Below the pieces are notes generated by a model, which worked only from the letters and a program-made list of their open reading frames with translations, was not told where the DNA came from and ran no database searches. Made by a program: the position numbers and the translations under genes. Source: Terebella lapidaria (lineage: Eukaryota; Annelida; Polychaeta; Terebellida; Terebellidae). From it: DNA of 64,000 nucleotides. Shown here one piece after another: positions 9,904 through 20,725 of this stretch. Position 1 is the first letter of the stretch. Every line of letters begins with the position of its first letter. The DNA lies in contig OX424557.1 in the NCBI GenBank assembly GCA_949152475.1, positions 26,225,462 through 26,289,461 of the forward strand, read 5' to 3'.

Positions 9904-12900
9904 GTTGCCTGCGGGGTACTGTTTTGTGGAGTTCGCAGATGCAGAGGATGGACACAGGGCAATGCTGCGACTGAGTGGCAAGGTCATTCCAGGATCGAAG
10001 CCGGTAAGTGTCAGAGCAGTGACAAGGGGAGTCCAAGTCTGATTGGTATATCACACCAACATACCGTAATAACAACTAGACGTCAAGGCCTAAAGATGCC
10101 TTGGAGGCATTTCGGTGTGATGATTAATTTATAATATATACTAGATATCGACGAAAATGAATAATGTCGACTCCGCAAAAAAATTTACCGTTAAAATAAT
10201 ACCCCTTAGACATGTTTGTCTAGGGCGACGAGTCCGAAAAAAAAGTCCGTTTCGCTCTACGACTCACCGTTTCCGAGATATCAACGAAAACGAAAAATGC
10301 CAACTCGGCAAAAAATTTTTTAGTCAAGGTCAAAGTTCATCCATAATACATATAAGATAAATGTTGTCTAGAGCGACGAGTCCGAAAATAACGTCCGTTT
10401 CGCTCTACGACACACCGTTCCCAAGATATCGACGAAAACGATAAATGCCGACTCGGCAAAAAAATTTCGGGTCAAGGTCAAAGTTCATCCATAATACCCC
10501 TTAGACATGTTTGTCTAGGGCGACGAGTCCGAAAATAACGTCCGTTTCGCTCTACGACACACCGTTCTCGAGATATCGACTAAAGCGAAAAATGCCGACT
10601 CGGCAAAAAAATTTCGGGTCAAGGTCAAAGTTCATCCATAATACCCCTTAGACATGTTTGGGTAGGGTGACGAGTCCGAAAATAACGTCCGTTTCGCTCT
10701 ACGAAGCACCGTTTCCGAGATATCGACGAAAACGAAAAATGCCGACTCGGCAAAAAAATTTTGGGTCAAGGTCAAAGTCCATCAAGAATACCCCTTAGAC
10801 ATGTTTGTCTAGGGCGACGAGTCCGAAAATAACGTCCGTTTCACTCTACGACGCACCGTTTCCGAGATATCGACGAAAACGAAAAATGCCGACTCGGCAA
10901 AAAAATTTCGGGTCAAGGTCAAAGTTCATCCATAATACCCTTAAGACATGTTTGTCTAGGGCGACGAGTCCGAAAATAATGTCCGTTTCGCTCTACGAAG
11001 CACCGTTTCCGAGATATCGACGAAAACGAAAAATGCCGACTCGGCAAAAAAATTTCGGGTCAAGGTCAAAGTTCATCCATAATACCCCTTAGACATGTTT
11101 GTCTAGGGCGACGAGTCCGAAAATAACGTCCGTTTCGCTCTACGACACACCGTTCCCGAGATATCGACGAAAACAAAAAATGCCGACTCGGCAAAAAAAT
11201 TTCGGGTCAAGGTCAAAGTTCATCCATAATACCCCTTAGACATGTTTGTCTAGAGCCACGAGTCCGAAAATAACGTCCGTTTCGCTCTACGAAGCACCAT
11301 TTCCGAGATATCGACGAAAACGAAAAATGCCGACTCGGCAAAAAAATTTCGGGTCAAGGTCAAACTTCATCAATAATACCCTTAAGACATGTTTGTCTAT
11401 GGCGACGAGTCCGAAAATAACGTCCGTTTCGCTCTACGACGCACCGTTTTCGAGATATCGGCGAAAACGAAAAATGCCGACTCGGCAAAAAAATTTCGGG
11501 TCAAGGTCAAAGTTCATCAATAATACCCCTTAGACATGTTAGTCTAGGGCGACGAGTCCGAAAATAACGTCCGTTTCGCTCTACGACTGACCGTTTCCGA
11601 GATATCGACGAAAACGAAAAATGCCGACTCGGCAAAAAAATTTGGGGTCAAGGTCAAAGTTCATCCATAATACCCTTAAGACATGTTTGTCTAGGGCGAC
11701 GAGTCCGAAAATAACGTCCGTTTCGCTCTACGACGCACCGTTTCCGAGATATGCAGGATGCCTCAAGGATGACTCAGCAAAAAAATTTTTCGACCTCTAG
11801 GTCAAAGGTCGTTTGACGTATCGATCCCAAAATCAATAGGGTTCTTCCCTGTTGATATATAAACCTCCGTGCAAAATTCTGCAACTATTGCCTGAATATT
11901 TTTCGAGTTATCCTCCGGAAACCAAGTTTCAAGATCAGCCTCGATTTCATCCTCAAGGACCTCACGGACCTCGGAGCCGGACCAAAAAAAATAATACACC
12001 CTAGGGATGTTTGTCTAGGGCGACGAGTCCGAAAATAACGTCCGTTTCGCTCTACGATGCACGGTTTCTGAGATATGCAGGAAGCCTCAAGGATGAATCA
12101 GCAAAAAATTATTTCGACCTCTAGGTCAAAGGTCGTTTGACAGATCGATCCCAAAATCAATAGGGTTCTTCCCTGGTGGCATATGAACCTCCATGCAGAG
12201 TTCTGCAACTATTGCGTAAATATTTTTCCAGTTATCGTCCGGAAACCAAGTCTCAAAATTAGCCTTGATTTCATCCTCACGGACCTCACGGACCTCGGAT
12301 CCGGCTCAAAAAGAATAGGGTTCTTCCACATATCATTTCTGACTTGTGGTGAAAATTTGACGAGGATCCGTCAAGGCAATCTAAAGTTATCGTCCGGAAA
12401 CCAAAAGTGGCGGAAAAAGAAAAAAAAAAAAAGAAAATAAAAAATTCTGCTAAAACCATAAAGGCATTTCTGCCGAAATGCCTTAATAATTGTACAAATT
12501 GGTTAAATACAAGTTAAGTTACTGTCAAATTATGATAACATGTATTGTTCATTCAGAGGTAATTCCTTTGTAAAACTATTAAATTTATTTATATTGAACT
12601 TCATGCCATTTTGTTATACATTCTTACCAATCTTGTTTAGCCAAAGCTGTTCAAACTGAATCATGCCACTCACGGTCGGGAGCATCTCAGAAAGTAAGTA
12701 CTGGGGAACTGTCTTGAGAATGTGTGGAATAATCACTATTTACCAAAGATGATTAAGTGAAACTTGAACATAGAGTGTTTGCATTAGCAGTAGGAGCTGA
12801 TATAATATGTGTGAGTTGAGAGTATCTCTTGTTATCAGGGAGGAGTTTTCGCTGTTCATCGGGGATCTGTCAGAAGAGGTTGATGATCTGATGCTGTACA

Positions 12901-15247
12901 CCACCTTCCAGCGTAAATACAAGTCTGTCAAAGCCGCCAAAGGTACTGCAACATTTCCTACTGTTCATCACTGTAGTGTCCAGTGTTCATCAAGGGCTTG
13001 AAGTGTTTTTTCCACGCATTTTCCACACACATCAAAAACCACAATGCCCCTGAGTGTATCTGAGGCCATCTTAGTTTGACTGTCTTTTGTTGCAGTGGTG
13101 ATTGACCAGTCCGGCCACAGTCGAGGCTACGGTTTCGTGCGGTTCGGGGAGGAGGAGGAACAGAAATCTGCACTCGTAGGCATGCAGCGATACGTCGGCC
13201 TCGGCAAGAACCCCATCAAAGTGTCCGTGGCCACGCCCAAAAAGTGAGGGGACTCGGCAGCGAGCGGGTGAACTTTAATGACATAGTACACGATCATGAT
13301 AAATTTTTGTCCTCAACTTAGTCAAATTTCTGACTATTTTCATGTGAAAATCTCCGGTTGTGCTCTTTTGAGGTGGGGGTATTATAAATTCGAAACATTT
13401 TGTTTATGCTTGTTGTTGATAATGACATGTATTATGATATCTGTGTTGATACCAGGAGAGGTCCATACAACTCTGCAAGTGTACACTCGCAGAACTACTA
13501 CCAGCGGCAGAATCAGATGTACAACCAGTCGTACTACAACTCCTGGTGGCAGTCGTACCAGACGCCCCCTGGTGGCTACTACCAGTACCCAGGCGCCCCC
13601 GACTATGGCACCGATTACCAGGGGGCCACGTCCACACAGGCTCAGGTACAGATCTGCCTTGGGTTTCTTGTTGCAGGGTTCAAGGTCAAGGTCACGCACT
13701 GCTTCGCCATGCTACTGCTGTGTGCTACAAGTGTCTACGGGATTCATGTTACGACACAAGACCAATTGCTTGCAATAAAAATCAGTGTTTTGCTCATCAT
13801 ATGCCCTGTGATGTTTTAATGATAGAAGAGCTGTTGTGTTGAAAGTGATGCATGTGGTTGGTTTTTTTACGGCTAATTTTTTCAGCTAAAGGTTCCTGGG
13901 AATATTAGTATTGCTTCTAAAAAAATGTTTCACATTGGTGTGTGTTCCCAAATACATGTACATGTATATCATATATGACTGAAATTTATGACTTTGAAAA
14001 ATCAATTTGACTGAAATCTCTAGGCAAAATCACATTTGACCAATATTACCTCTGCATCCTAAAGTCATCTTGAGGTCTACGTTCATTACTATGCTCAATT
14101 AACATTTCTCATTGCCTGAATAGAAAACCTAATATTTATTGACCAAATGTTTACAGATGCATTTCATTTGTTGAATAACCCCATGGAAAAAAATGAGTTT
14201 ATCGCAAAAGTATCTATATGATTAAAGTAAATATTTGATTATCACATACAAACATGACATACATGAAAGTACATGGCTTGCAGTCAACTGCCTGGAATCT
14301 GGTGCATGTAGTTATTGTAGCAATTCAAATGTCACTGTAACAGATGAAAGTTCATGCCAAATATATTTAGATACTGGCTTGTACTTCAGATACAACCAAT
14401 AGCTGTTGATTTATGACACATTACATGAGACTTCAGTAAAACATCTTTAGTTGATAATAACAAGAAAACATACAAATCGGGTTTAGTTTGGGAGTTGATA
14501 CCAGAAAATGTGAGGATTGTGGGAAATGTAAGTTTGTTTTCACTGAGCTTAGCATACAGGTAGGTACATGTAGTGAACACCTGATTATATATTACCTGTC
14601 TTACCTTTAGAGTAAATTGTCACATCAAGATAATTTTGATCTTCGGTATATTGGAGCAATCAAATGTCTGTATATGTACATGAATTAGCATTATGCTTGA
14701 AATGATGAAATTTTTTAATCCTCTTTTGTTTCTAACCAAAGCCGCAGGAGGAGACCGAGGAGGAGTTAGAAGGTACGTTCCGGTGGCTTGCAGGAATACT
14801 GTAATCTACTCAAAAACCATTCATACTGTTTCGCTTGTGTGAGAACCTATAGATGTAACTCTGATGCGTATAATATTCCATGAAAACTTGTATGTATGCT
14901 TTGTTTCTAATATGGGTCTCTCATACCTTGAACTCAGACCCTGAGCTCGAAATTGATGTCGCCAAAGAAAACGAGATCTTCATGGAGCGAAGTGAGGTGA
15001 GCTAGAGTGGTTTGGTTAAGAGATACAGGTTATCAGGGGAAGGATTTGAGGTTATGCTGAAGAACTGCAATGTTCACAGTACCTCATCCAAGAAATGAGA
15101 AAAATCAGATGCATGTGAAACAATTTTTATATCCATAGCTAATCCCCTCCTCCTCCCTCCTAACAGGAGTTGTACGAGGCTATGGAGGAGTCGCGCTGGC
15201 ACCCGCTGGACAGCGCCATGTCACCGATCACTGCCGCTGCCAAGTAA
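9904..15247 (+). CDS. TRNAU1AP: tRNA selenocysteine 1-associated protein 1 (SECp43), first exon missing
   Basis: Exons: 9,904-10,003; 12,641-12,693; 12,839-12,942; 13,096-13,243; 13,456-13,645; 14,742-14,772; 14,938-14,996; 15,167-15,247. Apart from the split first codon they give 254 residues and a stop, with all phases agreeing. The family is about 290 residues, so only the first exon (strand 1 and helix 1 of RRM1) is missing. Visible parts are the rest of RRM1 (PAGYCFVEFADAEDG), a full RRM2 with RNP2 LFIGDL and RNP1 GYGFVRF, a Tyr/Gln-rich region (NQSYYNSWWQSY), and the conserved C-terminus (ELYEAMEESRWHPLD). The protein binds selenocysteine tRNA and takes part in selenoprotein synthesis. 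The acceptor of the 31-nt exon could also lie 6 nt downstream in frame. The first intron in the window hosts repeat copy A. The missing exon may lie left of the window, which would put the Ser/Arg-rich ORF inside intron 1. Confidence 0.9.
10075..12486 (-). mobile_element. helentron/HINE-like tandem-repeat element, copy A (family 1)
   Basis: The copy lies in a TRNAU1AP intron, in reverse orientation to copies B and C. On the minus strand it begins with a perfect 10-bp-stem hairpin (AAGGCATTTC / GAAATGCCTT, 12,461-12,484). Next come a 0.7-kb non-tandem part with two diverged copies of a segment containing AGGTCAAAGGTC, and then about ten 147-bp monomers. It ends in a small hairpin (ATGCC...GGCAT) about 20 nt before CTAG (10,076-10,079). 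The word GGCATTTCGG occurs at both ends in inverted orientation. A CTRR-like end, hairpins, subterminal inverted repeats and a satellite body are known from helentron-associated and bivalve pearl elements. No Rep/helicase coding sequence is present, so it is non-autonomous. The family name is inferred from structure only. Confidence 0.75.
10150..11750. repeat. 147-bp tandem array in copy A
   Basis: The word GACATGTTTGTCTAG recurs at 10,651, 10,798, 10,945, 11,092 and 11,239, exactly 147 bp apart, and continues with the same spacing to about 11,740. Each monomer carries an inverted repeat TGCCGA-C-TCGGCA, an A-run, AGGTCAAAGTTCA, and the word CTACGACGCACCGTTTCCGA. Because 147 is divisible by three, any stop-free frame stays open across monomers; those frames are not genes. 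Confidence 0.9.
13646..14741 (+). other. TRNAU1AP intron, no internal feature
   Basis: This intron lies between the Tyr/Gln-rich exon and the short acidic exon. It is A/T-rich and I see no repeat, RNA gene or convincing reading frame in it. Confidence 0.6.
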
Positions 15248-15413
15248 CCCCCCTGTCACTGCATCGCACTCATCATCCACCACCAGGACCACATTGTGAA
15301 GCTGCCACGGACCACAGCATTTACTCTGACATGTCGCCTGCCAGACTGAGACCACCCCAAGTGACCACCCTAGGTGGTCCTCTTGTGACTTGTTGATGTT
15401 GACTGATACACTG

Positions 15414-15419
15414 AATAAA
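15414..15419 (+). terminator. polyadenylation signal of TRNAU1AP
   Basis: AATAAA lies 167 bp after the TRNAU1AP stop codon. It is the first canonical signal downstream and gives a short 3' UTR. Confidence 0.65.
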
Positions 15420-15439
15420 ATGAACATACTACATATTTG

Positions 15440-16197
15440 TGTGCTCTAATATGAAAACAATTTGGTGGAAGATTCATATGGTTATATTTCATTCGTTGAT
15501 TTCGTTTTGCTCTATATAGCATTTTCATATATAGCATTTGTTTGAGTGGACAAAGGCACTGGAGGGAAAAGTACTTAGTAAATATTACAAATCAAACTAT
15601 GTCAGAGTATTTGTAGTACAAATAAGTTTGGCACACAACTAGTTAATGGTAGCAGATCCATTTGTTTGGTTGAATTGTATTCATTTCATTTATGGTCATG
15701 GCATTTAGTTGATTTGTAAATATATTATCGGGCAAAAGGTATGTATTCATTACAGATTACTATTACTGTTTCAAAATCTGAAATATTGATCATTGATTTG
15801 TGTTTGTAGTGTATCTGGAAGTATATACATGTATACTACAATGTTTGCCATTTGATTCATGTTCAGGTCGGGGTATATGTGAATGTGTGTAAGTATTCAA
15901 ATCATGATTCACCAATTTGAATCAAAATAGGTTTTAAAAAACCATGATACGAAGTAATGTTTGACATTTGGAACTATGTTTCTTAAATCAACAGGTGACT
16001 GGACACATGATTTATTGTTGAATGATAACTGTGAAGAAATAAATAAAATGCACCCATTTTGTGTTTGTCAAGATCATAAAATTGGAAAGAGAATATACAA
16101 AAGTGTCATGTAAAAAGCCACAAGTGTGAATTGATCAGGTGATCTGCAACAAGTTAACACTCAATGCCCGGAAAACATGCACATTGTGAGTGATGCA
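15440..16197. other. intergenic DNA, nothing recognised
   Basis: This is A/T-rich DNA between the TRNAU1AP polyadenylation signal and a miniature inverted-repeat element. No gene or repeat structure was seen. Confidence 0.55.
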
Positions 16198-17034
16198 CTA
16201 TGTATGGAATTCCCATTCCCATAAACCATGGTTTAATACAGAAAATGGATAGGCCTACCAAATATTCAAGTTGCAATAGGGCCTGTAAGTCTCATTTCTC
16301 AAATGTCGTAAAATGACGTATTCAGGTACGTAGTGGTGACAAACATTGCCACGTGGTCAATTTTGCTGATTTTGCTCAATTTCAGAAGCACCATACAAAA
16401 ATATGATTACAAATATTATTACAATCAATTATTTTATTTATTACACTTGCTCTGAACTACAGCATACCACTGTTTAAAATAATGAGGGTGTATTTTTTCA
16501 TAGTCAATTTGCCCCCGATCTATGTTGTGTTTCACAGCATGTTTTTGGACTCCATATTCCAATATAACAAGATTATTTTTGTGATGTTATAACAAAAAGT
16601 GCACAGAACATATGCCACATCATATATAGTCACAAACGTCACCCACGGTTTGCGTACTAGTCACATAGTTTCAAGGGAATGAGCTTTTTTCTCCTGTCAA
16701 GGTCATGACCTTGGAACATGAAAACATACGATTTTCATCCCTTTTAAATGGAATGCAATGCTTATGAAAAATGCATATTTAGATCGTTAGCGATCGTAGG
16801 AACGGGTCATGATCAAAGTACGAACATGCGATAATCTTCCGATAATTTCCGTGTAAGTTGCAGGAGTTCGAATATGTAGAATTTTACGAATTGGCCCAAA
16901 AATTTGGCGGGAAAATCAAATGTCACCAGAAAGGTCAAATCACGTAAAATAACGTGACGTTTCAAATCTCACTTACACGCCCTATTTGTTGCACACAGGT
17001 TTATAGGTAACAGTTCATAATGGGAATTCCATAG
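16198..17034. mobile_element. MITE with long imperfect terminal inverted repeats
   Basis: The ends are inverted copies. CTATG...GAATTCCCATT at the left matches the reverse complement of AATGGGAATTCCATAG at the right. Homology resumes further in with TAGGGCCTGTAAGT against the reverse complement of the segment at about 16,960-16,985. TGCA flanks both sides (16,194-16,197 and 17,035-17,038) as a possible 4-bp target duplication. No transposase ORF exists, so this is a non-autonomous DNA transposon of about 837 bp. The superfamily is not assigned. A palindromic AGGTCATGACCT lies inside at 16,700-16,711. Confidence 0.7.
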
Positions 17035-17302
17035 TGCACACATGTGTAAATTTTGCATTATGAGCATATAGAAAGCTTGCGGGGTATCATATTGTGACCT
17101 CGAGTTTGACATGACCTTGAACTCAACTTCAGGTTATGTCTGCCAAAATACTCGAAGATGTTAGGTTTGTATTATTGAGTATATTGAATGTCATGAATGA
17201 GGCATGCCCTGACAAACATCAGAAAACAGTATTAATCACATCCGACAAACAAAAAGTAACACATGCTTTTCTCTTAAAGTCTACTTCAATTGAGGTACTC
17301 AT

Positions 17303-17661
17303 TACTGATGGGCCGATGATCGATTATTTTCGAAAGTCAGTTGTTTTCTCAAACTGATTTCGATAATCGATTATGGCATCCAATAATCGATTATCTAAAA
17401 GTGGCAAAAATTCTTTGTAATCCATCAAAAGTCCACAAAGAATCTATATTTCATAAGTTTATACCAATTTTTAATTGCAAATTTGTGAAATGTTGGGTTG
17501 TAAACTGAATTATATATACAGTATTTACTTTGATACCACATCAGTTCCCCTTTATAATATATATTCTGCCAGTAAAGACTCTGTAACACTTGATTATGAT
17601 ATTAGGTTAAACCGATTGAACCAATGATCGATTTTGAAATTCAAACCAACTCCCATCACTA
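17303..17661. mobile_element. hAT-like MITE with perfect 8-bp target duplication
   Basis: A 359-bp element has ends TACTGATGGG and, as reverse complement, TAGTGATGGG. It is flanked on both sides by the identical 8-mer GTACTCAT (17,295-17,302 and 17,662-17,669). An 8-bp duplication and short TIRs of this form are typical of hAT elements. The interior is A/T-rich, repeats the word ATCGATTAT, and has no transposase. Confidence 0.82.
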
Positions 17662-17669
17662 GTACTCAT

Positions 17670-20600
17670 AGCACAATTAGTTACTTGTGGTTTCTGTGCT
17701 CAATATTCTCGCACCAGTTTTCTAAATCTACATGTCTCAGCACTCAGTATCTACGTATTGTGAAAAGACTAATTTGAAACTGTATAACGTTTCAAAAGTT
17801 CTGAAACCACCGAATTAAATCCCCGTCAAATAATGTGGGGATCACAACTACCAAATTTAATAGCTGTCAATATTAGTCTTTTCTACAGTACAGTCTTGAG
17901 GGAGTGCACATGACATTGTACTCATATGAGCTGCATTCACACAAATTTCATCAATTTTCATGTCTATTCTAAAGGCAAGTGAACAACAAGACATTCTGTA
18001 CACGGTAAATATATCTTTATTTCACAAATATAATGAAATGCTTGGTTTTGCAAATAGAACAAACGTGATTCAAAGGACACAACCAAAACAGGTTCCCTTT
18101 CACTCAAAGATATGAAGAAATACTCTATGTCCAGCACCTTACTTATACATCTAATAATATCTAAGTAGCATTGTTCCATATGTATGTCAGATGGGGGGAA
18201 ATGGTATTGCTTTGGTAGTGAGCACGAGCAAGACGCACATGAAGTGGTACAAATACAGGACCTCACATGGCGGACCACTGTGTGATCGCAAACAACCAAA
18301 AGCAAACTCTTCAACACAAAACGCCTCCAATAAAGACCAAAACTGTTCTATTTGTTATGTACAATATGTGTTAAAATTTCCCTGCAATGCGCTGGAGAAT
18401 CCTTGATTTATTTCTGCTATGTTTCCTTGAGATATATTATTTAATACACAGATATTTTACGACAAGTTCTGACAGCACTATGGCACTATTTTGCATTTGA
18501 TATGAATACAGATCATCCAATGATGGTGCAGCTGCATATAACAACCACACTGACAAAATGTTTGATTCTAATGATCAGGCACAGAAAGTTCATCATGTAA
18601 ATAACATTATAATTGTAACACATTGTTAATTCCTTGGTCATTGGAGACAAAAGTTAATCAACCGAATGTTTTAATGTGACCTACCAATATCTTGTCTAGA
18701 GAGTACAGCTAAGCAAACTGGTTGCTATCTGATAAACCATGTTAACGGATGTTCTGAACTGCTTAACTTTAAACAGCTGCTACTGTTCCCATATACACAT
18801 CTATTGTCTACTCTACTGTGACTACAGAATGGTATCATACACTTCTTGTCAAAAGAATTTGATTTGGTCCCTCCAATACAATTGATTTGAATATAGCGCA
18901 CACACGTGGTACCATCTCTGGAGATTTTCCCCTGAAGATATATTCACATTGTGTTTACATAAACCGTGGCATCATAATCAATATACTAGTATTGTACATA
19001 TGTTATGTATTGTTCATTCTCATTTATGATATTCAGAATCATCTGCATAGCAAACAGTTATTTTGGACATGATTCTATCATGCAGCACATAGCTTATTCA
19101 CAGATGGCTGTCTATAGTATATAGCACTGTGAATAAAACAGCAGTACAGCAATTCATTCTGCCCATCAAAGTGGAGAAAATATATTCAATTTAAGTATTT
19201 AAAACACATTGTGTAAAAATATATTCTTGAAATATGCAAACACACTAATTCTGAGCAATGAAACATCTATGCACACAAATTTATGGCGGTTGCACTCGTT
19301 GAATCAGCCAAACAGGTCAGTCACCCATGTCGACTGGCAAATCTGTCGGAAAACCTAGGACACTTGCCGAACACTGCCGCAGTACTGCACTATCCATCAT
19401 ACATTATTCAGTAACATCAGGATTTACTAGTAGTGTTAGAAAATTTAACATTTGTGACAATCCAGGGAAAAAACTCTTCCAACGGCATTTTGTGGAATGT
19501 AGAAATCACATTTTATGCGACATAATTTTAATTTGTGGGAAAATTCCGAGGGGGGCACCAGTTAGCATTCCAGTGGAATCCTCAATCATAATGACGACTA
19601 GGAAACTCCGACACTCATGTTCACCGACAGTTCTTGCGTAGAGCATAATCCTTTGGATTCCATCCACTAATAGAGTGACCCACAAAAAGGGTGTTTCCTC
19701 AACAGTAGTGAACAAGCTAAAATCCAGTCCACTGGGATGCTGTATTTGAATTGTTAAACACCAACAACATATATCATCTTTCTGCTAAGTACGGATAAGT
19801 GCATTCGCTATAAACTGGAGACTATCCAAAAGAAAAGATTTTAGGTTCAACAGGGTTCGTCTGTGACTTATTGCAGTCAGATTACTGCACATTGATTTTG
19901 AGTTTACCACAGTAATCATGGGAATCCAAGAAAGTGCAATGCCATAATCTGGTGAAAGTGTTACAGATTAAGCTCTATCATCCGCAACATGTGCATTTCA
20001 GTAATTTGGTGAACAGATTTAATGATATGTATTATGTAGCATCTAGGAAACACAACACAATATGTTTGGCTTTTTCAATGATTCATCCAATACCACAACG
20101 TAATCACTTTGATTATATCAAATGCAATTAATCAATATGTACAATTTTAAATGCATTAGGCACAAACGGCATTTGAGATACACTGAAAACTAAAAACACA
20201 CATACATCATATTTCATTTCATTCCTTTCACACTTTGTACAATGGTAACTGCTATTGAGCAAATTCTATGTTCTCCAAAAGTTGACATTCTATGTCTAGG
20301 TTGTCTATTCTACACTAGACCTAAGGTTTTTAGAATGTGCCAACATATTGCACCAAACAATTTCACTACTTGTAAACCTACAGATCTGCTGTACAGTATT
20401 TACATTAAGACTTATTTCCACTTGTCTAAACTAGAAGTATACAGAAGCAAACATTCAAACTGAATGTTTCCAGAACATTCAACCATACACAAACAACAGA
20501 CAGACATGTGATGGAGTGGAGTCATATAGTCAATTCAAATCTATTTGGTGTACATCACCTTGCACACAGGTGCAGGTGCACACGAAACATCTCCAGTTCG

Positions 20601-20725
20601 TCCAAGTATACTGTGTCAAATAATGCTGCCATACTGAACAAATTCATGAAACAAACTTGGAGTCAAATGGTGAGTGAGCTGTGTGGGTGAATGGCATGTG
20701 ACCTCGGGGACGGGGTGCCAGGTCA
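17670..20725. other. TGIF 3' UTR and downstream DNA
   Basis: No gene is seen here. The stretch lies directly downstream of the TGIF stop codon on the minus strand and probably includes its 3' UTR. An AATAAA on the minus strand at 18,016-18,021 is a candidate polyadenylation signal, which would make the UTR about 2.7 kb long. Other AATAAA words occur, so the choice is open. Confidence 0.35.

Noticed and set aside
10805-11533. Open frames of about 95 residues with repeating [14 protein letters not shown]-like peptides
   Set aside because: They are readings of the 147-bp satellite. 147 is divisible by three, so a stop-free frame repeats. There is no gene context and no conservation of codon positions.
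10150-11750. CRISPR-like regular repeat array
   Set aside because: Repeats are head-to-tail without unique spacers, and the host is an animal. It is a satellite.
12183-12440. Frame starting [11 protein letters not shown], also present at 51,109-51,447 and 55,514-55,831
   Set aside because: It recurs because copies A, B and C share this sequence. It ends in an A-rich tract and has no known domain. It is non-coding element sequence unless expression is shown.
13400-13819. Frame of 139 residues continuing past the Tyr/Gln-rich exon of TRNAU1AP
   Set aside because: It reads through a good donor at 13,646 into intron. The spliced model matches the family.
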